In this document: positions 60,868 through 64,000 of the stretch, piece after piece
Numbering within the stretch: position 1 is the first letter of the stretch
Layout: each line of letters starts with the position of its first letter
Origin: Parabacteroides sp. PF5-9
Lineage (GTDB): Bacteria > Bacteroidota > Bacteroidia > Bacteroidales > Tannerellaceae
DNA: 64,000 nucleotides
Reading direction: 5' to 3'
NCBI RefSeq assembly: GCF_029893105.1
Contig: NZ_JARXWG010000012.1
Coordinates: 42,814 to 106,813, forward strand
Position numbers and translations under genes: made by a program
Notes under the pieces: model-generated
Database searches by the model: none
What the model was told of the DNA's origin: nothing
The model's input: the letters and a program-made list of their open reading frames with translations, nothing else

Positions 60868-63738
60868 TTAGTTAAACCGAATCATAAATTCCACCAGATT
60901 TTCACCTTCAGACAAATCCAATTTTTTACGTAGCCGATACCGGGCTGCTTCTATTCCCCGCACCGAAAGGTTAAGCATTTTGGCCATATCCTTGGTAGGC
61001 ATATTCAATCGCAGTAAAGCACACATCCGTAAATCGCCCGGAGTCAGATCAGGATAACGCTCTTTGATCTTATAAAAGAAGTTCTCATGAATACGGTCAA
61101 AATTTGCCTGATAGAGTTCCCACTCCCCTTCTCTGGCTAAATTCTCATCAATCATATGAATCACCTTTTCAAAAAAACGTTTGGTATACGTTCCGGAGAT
61201 TTGTTGAGTCTGGATCTCTTTCTTCAATTCTTCCAGAAAATCGGTCTGTGAGATACGAGCCAAGGTTACACTGGCCAACTCTTTACTCTTATAAGTCAAC
61301 TCCTTTTCCAATTGTTCATTTTTTAATTGAACGATAAGTTGCTCTTGTTTTTCAAGCTTTTCTTTTTGCTTCTGGCGATATTCCTCTATCGATCTGTTCT
61401 CTTTTTTTATCTGCCGGTTGATATAAAACCGGATCAATACGATGAAAAGGGCTAATCCGAATACAACATAAAGTATTATCGCCCCTATCGAACGATAAAA
61501 TGGTCGTTTGATCTCAAACGGATAAGACAAAGCAGCCAGTGTCTGTCCGACACCATTTTCGACCAATGCCGAAAACGCATATTTCCCGTAAGGAAGATTG
61601 GAGTAACTTTTCACAAAATCGGGCGTACCGACCGTCCATTCCTCATCAAACCCTTCCAATTTATAGCGTATCTGTGCATATAACCGGCTATAATCGGGAT
61701 AAGAAAGTTCAAAGGTGATCGTATTATATTTAAAAGGGAATGAGATATTTTCCGACGAATCGCTACCCGGTTTATTGGGCATAATACAATTATTATTAAA
61801 CCGGTCATACGCTTCAACAGACGAAAGAGAAAGCGGAATCATCTCCGTCTGGCTCTCTCTTTTAAGACGTAGGGGATCAAAAAGAGCAATACCACCATTC
61901 AAACAAAAATACGATAAACCGCTCGTACTGATATAAATATATCCGCGATCTTCTATAGTCGGGTTTTCAAAGACAGAAAAAGGCATTCGCATACGATGCA
62001 CAAACCGTCCGCCTTCATAACTCAACAAGACATATTCCGTATTTCGGATAAACCAAAACAGGTCGTTATTTAACGAGACAATCCGATACGTATCACCCAA
62101 CTCCGGAAAATCTTCATTCAAAACATCATACGGCACAATAGAATCAGACAGATCTTCATACGTATAAAATTGACTCCCATCCGTCAACACAATACGCCCT
62201 CTCAATTTCATAACGTTGATTTTACCCTCCTCCTGATCCTCACTCAGTTTTCCGATGTATTCCACGTTTTTCACCTTTTGCAGCGTTTCATCCAGACTGA
62301 TCCGATAAAGTCCTTTAAACATATGGCTGGCCCAAATCGTCCCCGCCGGATCGATTTCAAGGGTTCGTATCAGATTATTAAAACCTTCTACATTATGACT
62401 AAAGCCCCAATCCCCTTCAGCAGTTTGTGTAAAAATACTCAGAGACGTATAGGAGACCTGAATCAACACCTCTTTCCCATGAATAATCACTTTCCGCATA
62501 TCGGTACCTCCTCCTGACGGACCATCGATAAAATGCGCCTGATCATCTTTAATAAACAGTGTCCCCCTGTTATGCCCAGCAATCAGATGATTGCCCACAT
62601 CAGTAATATACCAGGTTTGCTCTTCCGTTCCTGGAATTAAATGAGGGGTTATATCATTTTCCGAAAACACATAAACGCCTTGATTGGTACCCAGATAAAT
62701 TCGATCGTTTTTTATCGCCATATCATGAACCATCCCTATCTGAGCTGCAACCGGTTCATAAAAATAAAGCGGAGAGTTGACCTGAACCTGTGACACGCCA
62801 TTATCCATCGCCACCCATAAATTCCCCGAAGTATCAATATTCAAGCCTAAGATGGAGTTGTTCATTAAGCCATTTTCACGATTAATATGCCAGAGTTGAT
62901 TCCCTGATTTATCGATCGCAACGATTCCTTCCGAAATCGTTCCGATAATATAAGATGAGTCGGGCATTAGTATGGCCCTGTTTGCTATACCTGTCTTCAA
63001 TAATTCGCCGGATGAAACATTCCAAGGACGAAGAACGCCTCTTTTGTTATACAGATAAAGGCCATTCTGGGCTGTAACCAGCAGTAATTGATCATCATAA
63101 GGCAAAACAGCGACCACATTATCATCATTCAACTGCTCTCTGGATAACAAAGAGATAAAACGTCTTCCCTCATCCATTTGATAAAAACCCTCTCTGATAA
63201 ACTGTACATACATCTTCTCATCCACAGAAAAGAAATACAACGGGGAATAGTTCGCAGTACCTGTTCTGACATGTTCTCCGTCATAAATAAAAAAGGAAGA
63301 AAAAGATTGAAAATAAATATCACCGCTAAATGCATGAATGGTCCATATTTCATCGTTAAAAAAACGATGATCCTGAACCTGGCTTTTTAATGAAAAATAG
63401 ATCAATTGCCCGGCACTATCTTCCTGAAAATAACCAAATTCTTCAAAGGAACCAACATAAACACGCCCATCCTCTCCCAGAAATAAAGAGCGAACAGGGG
63501 TATGTTGGGGCAGTTGATAAAGCTGCCACCGAATACCGTCAAAAACCAATAGTCCACGATTATTACCCAAATAAATCTTACTATCCGGCCCTTGGCCTAC
63601 AGCCCAATTCTGATTGCCGGCTTTGTAATCACTGACTGAATAATTGATGACCTTGGGTATATACGGAACTGTTGAAGCCTTCATTATAAAAGGAAATAAC
63701 AGTCCGACACAGATTATAAAACGGAAAAAAGATTTCAT
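60868..63738 (-). CDS. Propeller / LuxR-HTH membrane-spanning PUL regulator
   Basis: 956 residues from ATG 63738 (MKSFFRFIICVGLLFPF). A signal peptide is followed by a long periplasmic beta-propeller (about 25-640, repeated DGRVYVGSFEEFG-type blades), a Y_Y_Y domain near 655-730, one membrane segment (IGAIILYVVFGLALFIVLI), a coiled coil (IEEYRQKQKEKLEKQEQLI) and a C-terminal LuxR-type HTH (LTPGDLRMCALLRLNMPTKD, then LSVRGIEAARYRLRKKL). It has no kinase or receiver domain: it senses a periplasmic oligosaccharide and would contact DNA directly. It lies just upstream of susC in the same direction. Confidence 0.85.
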   Translation of the reverse strand: MKSFFRFIICVGLLFPFIMKASTVPYIPKVINYSVSDYKAGNQNWAVGQGPDSKIYLGNNRGLLVFDGIRWQLYQLPQHTPVRSLFLGEDGRVYVGSFEEFGYFQEDSAGQLIYFSLKSQVQDHRFFNDEIWTIHAFSGDIYFQSFSSFFIYDGEHVRTGTANYSPLYFFSVDEKMYVQFIREGFYQMDEGRRFISLLSREQLNDDNVVAVLPYDDQLLLVTAQNGLYLYNKRGVLRPWNVSSGELLKTGIANRAILMPDSSYIIGTISEGIVAIDKSGNQLWHINRENGLMNNSILGLNIDTSGNLWVAMDNGVSQVQVNSPLYFYEPVAAQIGMVHDMAIKNDRIYLGTNQGVYVFSENDITPHLIPGTEEQTWYITDVGNHLIAGHNRGTLFIKDDQAHFIDGPSGGGTDMRKVIIHGKEVLIQVSYTSLSIFTQTAEGDWGFSHNVEGFNNLIRTLEIDPAGTIWASHMFKGLYRISLDETLQKVKNVEYIGKLSEDQEEGKINVMKLRGRIVLTDGSQFYTYEDLSDSIVPYDVLNEDFPELGDTYRIVSLNNDLFWFIRNTEYVLLSYEGGRFVHRMRMPFSVFENPTIEDRGYIYISTSGLSYFCLNGGIALFDPLRLKRESQTEMIPLSLSSVEAYDRFNNNCIMPNKPGSDSSENISFPFKYNTITFELSYPDYSRLYAQIRYKLEGFDEEWTVGTPDFVKSYSNLPYGKYAFSALVENGVGQTLAALSYPFEIKRPFYRSIGAIILYVVFGLALFIVLIRFYINRQIKKENRSIEEYRQKQKEKLEKQEQLIVQLKNEQLEKELTYKSKELASVTLARISQTDFLEELKKEIQTQQISGTYTKRFFEKVIHMIDENLAREGEWELYQANFDRIHENFFYKIKERYPDLTPGDLRMCALLRLNMPTKDMAKMLNLSVRGIEAARYRLRKKLDLSEGENLVEFMIRFN

Positions 63739-63771
63739 CAAGGCGCTTGTTTCTTTTATCTTAAGGTATGA

Positions 63772-63779
63772 CAAAGATA
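63772..63779 (-). promoter_or_regulatory. -7 box of the PUL regulator gene
   Basis: TATCTTTG on the minus strand matches TAnnTTTG, 34 bp before the ATG. The TTG spacing is not good. Confidence 0.45.
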
Positions 63780-63972
63780 GTTTTTTCTTCGAATTTCCGG
63801 CTTTTCAAAACCACTTTATATAGACCATATTGAAATGATTGAATCGTTTTTTTTCCTGATCGTGTCTCTTTTAGATATTGATTCCATCCACTTTTTTGTT
63901 ACACCTTGTCCCGTCCTAAAATTGGTTGTCAAGTTTGACTGTTTCTAAGTTTCGAAAAAGACCAAAACACTC

Positions 63973-64000
63973 ATGGTCCTTAAAAGAGTTTACAAACATA
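63973..64000 (+). CDS. Possible 5' end of an ORF cut by the window edge
   Basis: ATG at 63973 opens a frame of nine codons (MVLKRVYKH) before the window ends. The preceding 100 bp (CCCGTCCTAAAATTGG onward) are unlike the neighbours and could be the edge of an insertion sequence. Nothing further can be said from this window. Confidence 0.2.

Overview
The window reads as a chromosomal segment of an anaerobic gut Bacteroidota, most likely a Bacteroidales member close to Parabacteroides. Evidence is the SusC/SusD pair, fimbrillin-type lipoproteins with DUF3575/DUF5119 partners, pyruvate:ferredoxin oxidoreductase, a propeller/LuxR-type PUL regulator, and repeated Bacteroidota promoters of the form TTG-(19..20)-TAnnTTTG. 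The genus is inference. No rRNA, tRNA, CRISPR array or intact insertion sequence was seen.

Layout. 1-7.2 kb: housekeeping genes on the minus strand (U32 RlhA-like protein, metA, GldB-like lipoprotein, Dabb lipoprotein, holB, metallophosphoesterase), interrupted at 5490-6161 by a 672-bp element in which a DUF559 nuclease gene lies between 105-bp inverted arms. 7.4-13.9 kb: a minus-strand fimbrillin operon (DUF3575, DUF5119, three fimbrillin-like lipoproteins) with a clear promoter. 14.3-27.4 kb: lemA and M48 protease, nitroreductase, NCS2 permease, metF, ilvE, AAA ATPase, PFOR, HAD phosphatase, a 51-aa protein and an M28 peptidase. 27.4-32.2 kb: CE15-like esterase, Na+/solute symporter with small subunit, ACT protein and PaaK ligase. 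32.2-34.4 kb: a repeat-rich stretch with one secreted histidine phosphatase.

34.4-39.4 kb holds the most unusual metabolic locus: a ROK sugar kinase, a NanE-type epimerase, a glycyl radical enzyme and its activase, with an AraC regulator facing them. No sialic acid lyase or transporter accompanies it, so the radical enzyme's substrate is open; an amino-sugar or related sugar phosphate is the suggestion from context. 40.5-44.9 kb is a set of exported Gfo/Idh, DUF1080 and TIM-barrel proteins matching the 3-keto-glycoside type of glycan breakdown. 45.2-63.7 kb is a polysaccharide utilisation locus with SusC, SusD, a LamG lipoprotein, three GH144 proteins, a GH43-like protein and a GH3 beta-glucosidase, under a membrane-spanning regulator; beta-1,2-glucan is the predicted substrate.

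Two non-coding patterns stand out. (1) Three intergenic sites carry the same cassette of exactly four contiguous 22-bp units, centred on CAATTG-type palindromes; two copies are near identical and one keeps only the architecture. (2) The DUF559 element has REP-like arms made of two hairpins each, and a second copy at 32.4 kb has the arms but no gene, with compensatory changes in the stem.
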